The translations under genes were made by a program, and so were the position numbers. The notes beneath the pieces are model-generated. The model saw only the letters and a list, made by a program, of their open reading frames with translations. It did no database searches and was not told the DNA's origin. A stretch of 33,826 nucleotides of DNA. Origin: Bacteroidaceae bacterium. Lineage in GTDB: Bacteria > Bacteroidota > Bacteroidia > Bacteroidales > Bacteroidaceae. The number at the start of each line of letters is the position of its first letter. Within the stretch, counting starts at the first letter, position 1. The stretch covers positions 1 to 33,826 of the forward strand of contig JAGAAS010000061.1 of the NCBI GenBank assembly GCA_017615125.1, read 5' to 3'. This document shows positions 1 through 8,451 of the stretch, one piece after another.

Positions 1-7
1 AAGAGGG

Positions 8-73
8 GTTGCTCAACGCGTTGAGCAAGGTTACCCAACGCGTTGTGCAACGTTACCCAACGCGTTGAGCAAC
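8..73. repeat. Three tandem 22-bp palindromic repeats
   Basis: Three units of exactly 22 bp lie at 8-29, 30-51 and 52-73, all centred on CAACGCGTTG. The first unit contains the perfect 20-nt palindrome TTGCTCAACGCGTTGAGCAA. The first and last units also pair with each other: 5-23 is the exact reverse complement of 58-76, giving a 19-bp stem around the middle unit. The function is unknown. Only three short units without unique spacers are seen, so this is not a CRISPR array. The array may continue beyond the left edge. Confidence 0.8.
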
Positions 74-220
74 CCCCGAAGTCAAAGAAAAAAACAAACG
101 GAAATGGAATAGTTTTAACAACGAATACTATTGAGGTCAAACGAAGGGAAGAAAAGGTTTGCGAAACCTTCCAAATGTATCGATCATCAACATTGCTGAT
201 ACAGATTATTGAAATTAGCC

Positions 221-270
221 AAAAGAAGAGAGCCGACGTCAGTTGCTTACTGCTACCCGACGTCGGCTCT
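221..270 (-). terminator. Terminator of tRNA-Thr
   Basis: A 12-bp perfect stem (229-240 with 259-270, core AGAGCCGACGTC) encloses an 18-nt loop. On the minus strand it lies 18 bases beyond the tRNA-Thr 3' end and is followed by a pyrimidine- and T-rich stretch. It therefore reads as an intrinsic terminator of the tRNA transcript. Confidence 0.7.
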
Positions 271-288
271 TCTCTTCTTCTCTCCTTG

Positions 289-361
<73 letters not shown>

Positions 362-403
362 TTATTTGGATACGATTTACACCTGTTTGCTGCAAATCGG
401 CTG

Positions 404-435
404 CAAAGGTAGCGACAGTTTTCGGAATGGGCAAA
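404..435 (-). promoter_or_regulatory. Promoter of tRNA-Thr
   Basis: On the minus strand, TTTG (435-432) is separated by 20 nt from TACCTTTG (411-404). This matches the Bacteroidetes -33/-7 consensus TTTG and TAnnTTTG. It sits just upstream of tRNA-Thr. Confidence 0.8.
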
Positions 436-2404
<1,969 letters not shown>

Positions 2405-2477
2405 TTTTTTCTAGATAAGAAGCACATACATCTCATCAGAAAAAAGGTTATCTGTTCCCCGAAGACGCCATAATGCC

Positions 2478-2508
2478 AAAAGGAGCCTCTGTCTCAGAGA
2501 CTCCTTTT
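2478..2508 (+). terminator. Terminator after the esterase gene
   Basis: The stem AAAAGGAG-C-CTCTG pairs with CAGAG-A-CTCCTTTT (one internal mismatch, 3-nt loop) and ends in a T run. It lies 74 bp after the esterase stop codon. The remaining gene-free sequence up to 2745 is AT-rich and shows no reading frame I would support. Confidence 0.85.
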
Positions 2509-2720
2509 TGAGGTATTAGCTTTTAAGGTAAAAAGATTGTTTTTAGGATAACGCCGCAAATGTAGGGGTGTTTTTCGAACGAGCCAAACTTTTTTTTATG
2601 TCTTACAACACATTTTTGCATTTTTATGAAATTCTGAGTCATCAGTCGTTATCTGTCGCGAGGCAAATGCAATAGTAATAAGGAGAAAAACCTGGCTTTT
2701 TTGATTATTTTCAACGGTGA

Positions 2721-2753
2721 TGTGGGGTTTGTGGAAAGAAAAGTGTATCTTTG
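2721..2753 (+). promoter_or_regulatory. Probable glnS promoter
   Basis: TATCTTTG at 2746-2753 is a perfect -7 element. The -33 box is weak: TGTG at 2721-2724 lies 21 nt upstream, while a better TTTG at 2728 is too close. The leader to the ATG at 2833 would be about 75 nt. Confidence 0.55.
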
Positions 2754-2832
2754 CAGTCAAATTATACCTGTGTGCATCATCCGAATAGTTGTTAACAGAC
2801 GAGTGCCCGATGGTATTTTAAAGGATATTATT

Positions 2833-4569
2833 ATGGCTGAAGAAATCATCACTCCAGAGGGCCCAAAGCGGAGCCTGAACTTTATTGAGCAGATCGTGGA
2901 ACAAGACCTTGCGGAAGGCAAGAATGACGGACGGGTTCAGACTCGTTTCCCGCCAGAGCCCAACGGATATCTGCACATCGGACACGCAAAGGCAATCTGC
3001 ATGGATTTCGGCATCGCGGAGAGGTACGGAGGTATATGTAACCTTCGCTTTGACGACACGAATCCGACGAAAGAGAACGTGGAGTATGTCGACGCCATCA
3101 TGGAGGACATCCAGTGGCTCGGCTTCAAGTGGGCCAACGTATACTATGCAAGCGACTATTTCCAGCAACTGTGGGACTTTGCCGTAGAACTGATAAAGGA
3201 GGGAAAGGCCTACATCGACGAGCAGCCGCAAGAGGCCATTCTTGCCCAGAAAGGAACCCCTACGCAGCCGGGCATCGAGAGCCCTTACCGCAACCGCCCC
3301 ATAGAAGAGAGCCTCGCACTCTTCAACAAGATGAACAGCGGCGAGCTGGAGGAAGGTTCGATGGTTTTGCGCGCCAAGATTGATATGGCTCACAATAACA
3401 TGCTCTTCCGTGACCCCATCATTTACCGCATTGTCAAGACGCCCCATCACCGTACAGGCGACAAATGGAAAGCCTACCCGATGTACGACTTTGCTCACGG
3501 GCAAAGTGACTTTTTTGAGGGTGTAACCCACTCTCTCTGCACGCTGGAGTTCGTTCCCCATCGTCCCCTATACGACCTCTTCATCGACTGGCTGAAAAAG
3601 GGTGAGGATCTGGATGACCATCGCCCCAAGCAGCGCGAGTTCAATAAGCTCAACCTCAACTACACGTTGCTTTCGAAACGAAACCTGCTAGCGCTCGTGC
3701 AAAACAAGCTCGTCGATGGATGGGATGACCCGCGCATGCCAACCATTTGCGGCTATCGCCGTCGAGGCTATACGCCCGAAGCTATCCGCTTGTTTGTCGA
3801 CAAGATTGGCTACACGCTCTACGATGCACTCAACGATATGGCGCTTATGGAATCGGCCTGTCGGGAAGACCTCAACAAGAGAGCTACCCGAGTATCTGCC
3901 GTTATCAACCATGTAAAGCTCATCATAACGAACTACCCCGAAGGCGTAACGGAACAGCTTGAAACCGTTAACAACCCTGAGGACGAGAGCGCTGGCACGC
4001 ACACTATCACTTTCAGCCGCGAGCTTTGGATAGAACGCGACGACTTCATGGAGGATGCACCGAAAAAATACTTCCGCCTTACCCCAGGGCAAGACGTCCG
4101 TCTCAAGAGTGCCTACATTGTTACCTGCACAGGATGCAAGAAAGACGCCGATGGAAATGTTCAGGAAGTATACTGTGAGTACATCCCGCAAACGAAAACG
4201 GGTGAGCCCGAATCAAACCGCCGCGTCAAAGGAACCATCCATTGGGTAAGTGCTCAACATGCCGTTAAGGCCGAAGTACGGCTTTACGACCGTCTTTGGA
4301 ATGTAGAGAACCCACGCGACGAGCTTGCCCGACTGCGCGAAGAAGAAGGACTTGATGCCGTTGAGGCAATGAAGCGCATGATAAACCCCGAATCCCTTGA
4401 AATACGTCCCGAATGCTATGTTGAAGCATTCCTTGCGCAAGCAAAACCTATGGATCACTTCCAGTTCCAGCGGATCGGCTATTTCTGTGCAGACAAGGAC
4501 AGCACCCCCGAGCATCTAATCTTCAACCGCACCGTTTCACTCAAGGATAGCTGGAAGCCAAAGCAATGA
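2833..4569 (+). CDS. glnS: Glutaminyl-tRNA synthetase
   Basis: Class I aminoacyl-tRNA synthetase that charges tRNA-Gln with glutamine in the cytoplasm. The 578-residue product has the family signature PEPNGYLHIGHAKAI (HIGH motif near residue 48) and the KMSKS-equivalent LLSKRNL near 279. Between them lie the substrate-site segments LRFDDTNP and YDFAH typical of GlnRS, and a C-terminal anticodon-binding beta-barrel region follows. Length is normal for bacterial GlnRS. I chose ATG 2833 because MAEEIITPEGPKRSLNFIEQ matches the usual N-terminus. The open frame reaches upstream to 2701, but that part overlaps the promoter. The TPR gene follows closely downstream on the same strand, so both may share a transcript. 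The identification is clear. Confidence 0.97.
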   Translation: MAEEIITPEGPKRSLNFIEQIVEQDLAEGKNDGRVQTRFPPEPNGYLHIGHAKAICMDFGIAERYGGICNLRFDDTNPTKENVEYVDAIMEDIQWLGFKWANVYYASDYFQQLWDFAVELIKEGKAYIDEQPQEAILAQKGTPTQPGIESPYRNRPIEESLALFNKMNSGELEEGSMVLRAKIDMAHNNMLFRDPIIYRIVKTPHHRTGDKWKAYPMYDFAHGQSDFFEGVTHSLCTLEFVPHRPLYDLFIDWLKKGEDLDDHRPKQREFNKLNLNYTLLSKRNLLALVQNKLVDGWDDPRMPTICGYRRRGYTPEAIRLFVDKIGYTLYDALNDMALMESACREDLNKRATRVSAVINHVKLIITNYPEGVTEQLETVNNPEDESAGTHTITFSRELWIERDDFMEDAPKKYFRLTPGQDVRLKSAYIVTCTGCKKDADGNVQEVYCEYIPQTKTGEPESNRRVKGTIHWVSAQHAVKAEVRLYDRLWNVENPRDELARLREEEGLDAVEAMKRMINPESLEIRPECYVEAFLAQAKPMDHFQFQRIGYFCADKDSTPEHLIFNRTVSLKDSWKPKQ

Positions 4570-4588
4570 CCTACGTTGCACCTCCTCC

Positions 4589-5623
4589 TTGCACAGCCAA
4601 GTCACACTATTCAAAGACGCAATCAAAGTGAAAGACGACGAAAGAGAAGAGTTCGACCAGCTGCTGAAAAGATACGAGGCAAGCCGTCGAACTGGCGCCA
4701 TCGAATTCTTCGATGTCAATGATTTGTGTGACATCATCGATGAATACATGGTTCGAGAACGTGACAAGGAAGCAAAAGACGCCATCTGTTTTGCACTCCG
4801 TCTCCATCCCGGTAATCCGGAGCTTATGGTTATGGATGCTCGCATGCATATTTACCACGACGACTGGGAAACGGCGAAAAGCATCATCGAGAAAGTTCAC
4901 GGCGCCTATGATGCGCCCGACTACCGTATGGTTATGGGTGACCTTCTCCTGCACGAATGCAACGTTGAGCAAGCACTACGACACTACGAGATAGCTGTCT
5001 CACTCTCTGGCAACGAGCCAGAACTATTCGGCGACATCATCAACAATCTTACCCGTGCCAACTATCTCGAGATTGCAGAAGAATGGATTGAACGCGGGCT
5101 CAGCATCAACCCTGATGCTCCAAGCATCCTCGACAGTGCGGCCATCACCTATTCCCTACTCGGTTACAAAGCAAAAGCTATTGAAACATGCAACCGGCTC
5201 ATCGATCAAGACCCGTACAACGCACGAGCATGGGGCATACTCGGCGACATTTGCCACGATCATAACCAGTATGCCGAAGCTCTCGAAGCCTACGGATACA
5301 TGAAAGCTTTACAGCCCGAAGAGACATTTTCCGACATTAACATCGCCGACTGCCACTTTATGATGGGGCATTTCCAAGAAGCCCGTGACTTTTATGAAAA
5401 AGTTGCTGCAAGTGGACACGAAGAGAGAGAATACGCACTCAACCAACTGGCTGTCTGCGAGCTTCGCCTTGGAAACGGAGATTCCTATCAACGACTCTTC
5501 AAGCTTCTCCGCCAACGAAAAGAAGACAACGAAGGAACCCGTCCTGTCGATGAAGACTCCTATCACGATGACAATACTCCCGGCTCAGCCAACAAGAGAG
5601 AAAACAACAACGACAATACATAA
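4589..5623 (+). CDS. Tetratricopeptide-repeat protein
   Basis: A soluble helical-repeat protein of 344 residues that probably acts as a protein-protein interaction scaffold; the partner is unknown. From about residue 80 onward, helix pairs with the TPR spacing and small residues at TPR positions are visible, for example ARAWGILGDICHDHNQYAEA and DINIADCHFMMGHFQEA. The last 40 residues are charged and look disordered. There is no signal peptide or membrane segment. No ATG is available near the natural N-terminus. The frame opens with TTG at 4589, 19 bp after the glnS stop, and the next candidate is GTG at 4628, so the exact start is uncertain. Similar TPR proteins are common in Bacteroidales. 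Placement behind glnS suggests co-transcription rather than a shared function. Confidence 0.8.
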   Translation: MHSQVTLFKDAIKVKDDEREEFDQLLKRYEASRRTGAIEFFDVNDLCDIIDEYMVRERDKEAKDAICFALRLHPGNPELMVMDARMHIYHDDWETAKSIIEKVHGAYDAPDYRMVMGDLLLHECNVEQALRHYEIAVSLSGNEPELFGDIINNLTRANYLEIAEEWIERGLSINPDAPSILDSAAITYSLLGYKAKAIETCNRLIDQDPYNARAWGILGDICHDHNQYAEALEAYGYMKALQPEETFSDINIADCHFMMGHFQEARDFYEKVAASGHEEREYALNQLAVCELRLGNGDSYQRLFKLLRQRKEDNEGTRPVDEDSYHDDNTPGSANKRENNNDNT

Positions 5624-5627
5624 TAAA

Positions 5628-5660
5628 AAAGCTATAATCAACACCACGCAATATAGCTTT
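5628..5660 (+). terminator. Hairpin after the TPR gene
   Basis: A 9-bp perfect stem, AAAGCTATA (5628-5636) with TATAGCTTT (5652-5660), starts just after the TPR stop codon. No real T run follows, so it is a weak terminator or a processing or attenuation hairpin ahead of the DedA gene. Confidence 0.45.
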
Positions 5661-5699
5661 CACCGCTCAATCTAAAGTTTCCACCGCAGAACAATTCAC

Positions 5700-6365
5700 A
5701 TGGAGTCAGTCGCATTCATTCAATGGTGTCTTGAGCACCTCAACTATTATACCGTGATGCTCCTCATGACACTTGAGAGCACCATCTTCCCCATTCCTTC
5801 GGAAATTGTCGTTCCTCCTGCAGCATACCACGCTGCCGCCACAGGAGAGATGAACCTTATTGTCCTTATCTTATGTGCCACTCTTGGAGCCTGTCTGGGA
5901 GCCTCCATCAACTACAGTGTTTCGCTTTGGATAGGGAAACCCATCGTCTACCGCTTCGCTAACAGCAGAGTTGGACACATGCTTCTGCTCACTCAAGAAA
6001 AAGTGCAGAAAGCAGAAGGGTACTTCAACCGACACGGTGCTGTTTCCACGTTTATTGGACGTCTCCTCCCCGTCATCCGTCATCTCATCTCCATCCCTGC
6101 AGGCCTTGCACGCATGCCTTATGGCAAGTTCATCACGTTCACCGCTCTTGGCGCAGGCATTTGGAACATATGCCTCGCGTCCGCAGGTTACTTCCTCGAG
6201 TCTGTCTACTCCGAAGAGCAACTTGTCGCAACAATCACCAAATACAGCCACGAATTCGGATACACCCTTCTTGCTCTTGTCACACTCGTACTTGCTTATA
6301 TGATATGGAAGGGAGTGAAGCCTGCAAAAGCCAAATCAGCACCAGAAGAGGAAGAAATTGAATAA
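5700..6365 (+). CDS. DedA-family membrane protein
   Basis: An integral inner-membrane protein of the DedA/VTT family. Members of this family are implicated in lipid scrambling or undecaprenyl-phosphate recycling and in envelope homeostasis. The 221-residue length is typical. Family hallmarks are visible: an acidic and proline-rich re-entrant segment ESTIFPIPSEIVVPPAA near residue 27, and the signature GRLLPVIRHLISIPAG from about residue 120 followed by FITFTALGAGIWN. Four to five hydrophobic segments are present, and the C-terminus is charged and cytoplasmic. The ATG at 5700 gives a normal N-terminus. It lies 76 bp after the TPR gene, separated by a hairpin, and no TAnnTTTG promoter is evident in that gap, so read-through from upstream is likely. 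It converges with rpe. Confidence 0.9.
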   Translation: MESVAFIQWCLEHLNYYTVMLLMTLESTIFPIPSEIVVPPAAYHAAATGEMNLIVLILCATLGACLGASINYSVSLWIGKPIVYRFANSRVGHMLLLTQEKVQKAEGYFNRHGAVSTFIGRLLPVIRHLISIPAGLARMPYGKFITFTALGAGIWNICLASAGYFLESVYSEEQLVATITKYSHEFGYTLLALVTLVLAYMIWKGVKPAKAKSAPEEEEIE

Positions 6366-6403
6366 TTCGTTCCGTCAGGCTCCCATATAGTTATTTAAAT
6401 AGG

Positions 6404-6432
6404 AAACGGCTCCATTATGAGGAGCCGTTTTT
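6404..6432. terminator. Bidirectional terminator between dedA and rpe
   Basis: A perfect 10-bp stem AAACGGCTCC/GGAGCCGTTT with a 7-nt loop, followed by T residues on the plus strand. It lies between two convergent genes and can serve both, more strongly dedA. Confidence 0.85.
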
Positions 6433-6461
6433 CGTTACATTCGTCAGATAAATCCTGAAGG

Positions 6462-7112
6462 TTAGAGCGCTTTTAGCCTTTGTATCATTTCGGCAGGCTG
6501 AGCAGCATGAAAGACAGTACTTCCCGTAACCAGCACATCAACGCCTGCCTGCAGCAGACGAGGCGCCGTTTCAAGCGTGACGCCTCCGTCAACTTCCACA
6601 AGTGCGGAAGAATGTCGAGAGACAATCAATTCGCGCGCCTCACGCACCTTGTCTAGCGAATGCTCAATGAATTTCTGTCCGCCAAAGCCTGGGTTGACCG
6701 TCATTACAAGCACCATATCGATGTCGTCAATAATATCTTTCAGCATGGAAACAGGCGTAGACGGGTTGAGCGCTACTCCTGCCTTCATCCCTGCTTCGTG
6801 AATCTCGAAGAGGGTACGATGCAGATGGGTGCATGCTTCGTAGTGCACGGTCATCATATACGTGCCGAGCGCTTTCACCTGCTTGATGTAGCGTTCTGGC
6901 TGCACAATCATCAGATGCACGTCGAGCGGCTTAGACGACAACTTGGCAACAGCCTCGAGCACAGGAAAACCAAACGAAATGTTAGGCACGAAGACACCAT
7001 CCATTACATCGAGATGCAGCCAGTCAGCCTCGCTGCCGTTAACCATAGCCACCTCGTCGGCAATATGGCCAAAGTCAGCAGCTAACAATGAGGGTGCAAT
7101 CATTGGATTCAT
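6462..7112 (-). CDS. rpe: Ribulose-phosphate 3-epimerase
   Basis: Interconverts D-ribulose 5-phosphate and D-xylulose 5-phosphate in the non-oxidative pentose phosphate pathway, in the cytoplasm. The 216-residue TIM-barrel protein shows the family motifs in order: IAPSLLAADF at the N-terminus, HLDVMDG at 33-39 (metal-binding His and catalytic Asp), DVHLMI near 63, MTVNPGFGGQKF near 141 and EVDGGV near 173 with the second catalytic Asp. GSTVF near the end is the phosphate-binding segment. Start ATG 7112 gives MNPMIAPS; ATG 7103 is a possible alternative. A 45-codon small gene lies 21 bp upstream on the same strand and is probably co-transcribed. Confidence 0.96.
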   Translation of the reverse strand: MNPMIAPSLLAADFGHIADEVAMVNGSEADWLHLDVMDGVFVPNISFGFPVLEAVAKLSSKPLDVHLMIVQPERYIKQVKALGTYMMTVHYEACTHLHRTLFEIHEAGMKAGVALNPSTPVSMLKDIIDDIDMVLVMTVNPGFGGQKFIEHSLDKVREARELIVSRHSSALVEVDGGVTLETAPRLLQAGVDVLVTGSTVFHAAQPAEMIQRLKAL

Positions 7113-7133
7113 GAGAAAAACAAATCTAAGAAA

Positions 7134-7271
7134 TTACGCGCGGGCAACAGAAAGAATACGTTTCAAAGTAGCCTCTTTAGGCGTCTTAGGGTTCAATGAG
7201 CGCATCGACAAGCGCATCAGTTCACGAATCTGTTCATTGGAGAGAGGAGTAGATTTTTTATCCATAGGCAT
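7134..7271 (-). CDS. Small 45-residue protein upstream of rpe
   Basis: A short open frame of 45 codons ending TAA at 7134, starting ATG CCT ATG GAT (alternative ATG at 7265). The product is basic and predicted helical, with segments such as STPLSNEQIRELMRLS and LNPKTPKEATLKRIL. It has no signal peptide or transmembrane segment. I do not recognise the family. Support for a real gene is that it fills the space directly ahead of rpe (21-bp gap, same strand), has balanced coding-like composition, and has a charged helix pattern unlike random translation. It could be a small regulatory or ribosome-associated protein; this is only a guess. A coding role is likely but unproven. Confidence 0.55.
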   Translation of the reverse strand: MPMDKKSTPLSNEQIRELMRLSMRSLNPKTPKEATLKRILSVARA

Positions 7272-7406
7272 TGATTGAGGTTCTTTACTTTAGAAACGCA
7301 ACGTATGTTATTTTTCGTATATAGGATAAAGAAAAAATTTTCACACTTTTTTCAAGCTTCACATTTTCACAGGAAAAATGCTTTGTAAACTGATGCAAAA
7401 CAAAGA

Positions 7407-7429
7407 CCGGCAGCCCTTTTGGCTACCGG
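7407..7429 (-). terminator. Terminator of tRNA-His
   Basis: On the minus strand, CCGGTAGCC pairs with GGCTGCCGG (one G-T pair) around a short A-rich loop and is followed by a T-rich tract. It lies 9 bp beyond the tRNA-His 3' end. Confidence 0.8.
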
Positions 7430-7437
7430 AAACTCTG

Positions 7438-7511
7438 GGTGGCAGGTGGGACTCGAACCCACGACATTCAGAACCACAATCTGACGCTCTAACCGACTGA
7501 ACTACGGCCAC
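7438..7511 (-). tRNA. tRNA-His (anticodon GTG)
   Basis: The minus-strand sequence folds as a full cloverleaf. The anticodon loop TTGTGGT lies between TCAGA and TCTGA, and the T arm is GTGGG-TTCGAGT-CCCAC. The histidine-specific extra G(-1) is encoded at 7512 and faces the discriminator C73, as expected for tRNA-His. In the acceptor stem GTGGCCG/CTGCCAC, pair 6-67 is a C-U mismatch while the other six pairs are canonical. CCA is not encoded in full. A promoter lies about 50 bp upstream and a terminator directly downstream. Confidence 0.95.
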
Positions 7512-7560
7512 CATGTAAAATGAACTGCATTAACAGTACATCTCTTTATGAAATGCGCTG

Positions 7561-7591
7561 CAAAGGTAATCAACTTTCGGGTATCTGCAAA
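7561..7591 (-). promoter_or_regulatory. Promoter of tRNA-His
   Basis: On the minus strand TTTG (7591-7588) is followed after 19 nt by TACCTTTG (7568-7561), a full match to the Bacteroidetes promoter consensus, about 50 bp ahead of tRNA-His. Confidence 0.8.
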
Positions 7592-7674
7592 CGAAACGCC
7601 GATAATTTTAAGCTATTTTTTGAGAAACCGTCATTTTCCCTGTAAGCGTGCCCGTTTTCATCAAGCAGAAAAAA

Positions 7675-7764
7675 TATGCTAGGAGAAAAAAATTTTTTTC
7701 TTTCTACATCTCGCCGGCTTCCTTCTCGAAAAAAATTTTTCCCTTCTCGAAAAAAAATCCATAA
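7675..7764. repeat. Interspersed repeat, copy A
   Basis: An A/T-run-rich element containing ATATGCTAGGAGAAAAAAA at 7675-7693. On the minus strand it also contains GAGAAGGGAAAAA, GAGAAGGAAG and ATGTAGAAAG around a CCGGCGAGAT core. The same building blocks occur at 12841-12910, 21876-21953 and 27647-27733. In this copy the CTCGCCGG core is inverted relative to the flanking GAGAAGG units when compared with the other two copies that carry it. It lies between the divergent tRNA-His and the repeat-protein gene. Confidence 0.65.
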
Positions 7765-7790
7765 GAAAGCGGATATTTCGGACACGTTTG

Positions 7791-7798
7791 TATATTTG
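7791..7798 (+). promoter_or_regulatory. -7 element of the repeat-protein gene
   Basis: TATATTTG at 7791-7798 matches the -7 consensus 35 bp ahead of the ATG at 7833. No TTTG is seen at the usual distance upstream, where copy A of the interspersed repeat ends, so the promoter may be weak or activator-dependent. Confidence 0.5.
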
Positions 7799-7832
7799 CC
7801 GCAGGAAAAGAAAACAAATATCGGGAAACGGC

Positions 7833-8288
7833 ATGAAACAATTGACAATCCTCCTGCTTTGCTGCATGACAATGCTTATGGCTCATACTTCGAAAATCTA
7901 CAGAGGCAACAGCACATACACGAGCGACATCCTCTACACGTGGGATGGGAAACACCTATTCCGAGGGAACTGCACGTACACCAGCGACATTTTCCTGACG
8001 TTTGACGGCAAGTACATCTTCTGCGGAAACAGCACCTATACGAGCGACATTCTCTACACGTGGGACGGCAAGCACCTCTACAAGGGAAGCAGCACCTACA
8101 CAAGCGACATCCTCTACACGTGGGACGGGAAATACCTCTACAAGGGCAACAGCACCTACACGAACGATATCCTGCTTACGTGGGACGGAGAGAAAGTCTA
8201 TTGTGGACGTTCTACCTATACAAGCGACATCCTTTACTCCATCTCAGGACATATTCCTGCTGCTCTGCTGGCAGTTCTTTTCCTATAA
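7833..8288 (+). CDS. Small exported protein with six 20-residue STYTSDILYTWDG repeats
   Basis: A 151-residue protein with a hydrophobic N-terminal segment (LTILLLCCMTMLMA) that may be a signal peptide. Six consecutive repeats of exactly 20 residues follow from residue 25, with consensus GNSTYTSDILYTWDGKHLYK. The tail IPAALLAVLFL is hydrophobic. The repeat resembles the small beta-rich STYTSDI-type proteins known in many bacteria, sometimes called beta-flower proteins, whose function is unsettled; I am not certain of that family name. Its role is unknown. ATG 7833 was preferred over a codon at 7788 because it gives the signal-like N-terminus and lies downstream of the promoter element. The repeats are also almost identical in DNA, suggesting recent tandem duplication. 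It stands alone between divergent and convergent neighbours. Confidence 0.75.
   Translation: MKQLTILLLCCMTMLMAHTSKIYRGNSTYTSDILYTWDGKHLFRGNCTYTSDIFLTFDGKYIFCGNSTYTSDILYTWDGKHLYKGSSTYTSDILYTWDGKYLYKGNSTYTNDILLTWDGEKVYCGRSTYTSDILYSISGHIPAALLAVLFL
7905..8285 (+). repeat. Six 60-bp tandem coding repeats
   Basis: Units start at 7905, 7965, 8025, 8085, 8145 and 8205. Units 3 and 4 are nearly identical in DNA (shared blocks such as ACGAGCGACATTCTCTACAC and ACGTGGGACGG), while units 2, 5 and 6 diverge more. The phase is preserved exactly at 60 bp, so copy number could change by slippage or recombination without shifting the frame. Confidence 0.85.
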
Positions 8289-8348
8289 GCCCGAAAGAAA
8301 CCTTCGCTTTCTTCCAAACAAGACTCGGTTTAACGAGATAAAAAAGCA

Positions 8349-8374
8349 GGGGATGTGCTCTTCAACACATCCCC
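8349..8374. terminator. Bidirectional terminator at 8.36 kb
   Basis: A perfect 9-bp stem GGGGATGTG/CACATCCCC with an 8-nt loop. A T-rich tract follows on the plus strand, and TGCTTTTTTA follows on the minus strand. It lies between the convergent repeat-protein gene and the large minus-strand gene and can end both transcripts. Confidence 0.85.
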
Positions 8375-8451
8375 CTTTCTTTGACATCCTGCCTTCTTTC
8401 TTCCCCGAAGGGAAAAGCTTTCAGGAATGCTGCATTATCTACAGAGCAGGC

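Noticed and set aside
8-73. CRISPR array at the left edge
   Set aside because: The units are contiguous 22-mers without unique spacers and no cas gene is nearby.
2701-2832. Upstream extension of GlnRS by 44 codons
   Set aside because: It contains the promoter -7 box, and GlnRS proteins start near the MAEE segment at 2833.
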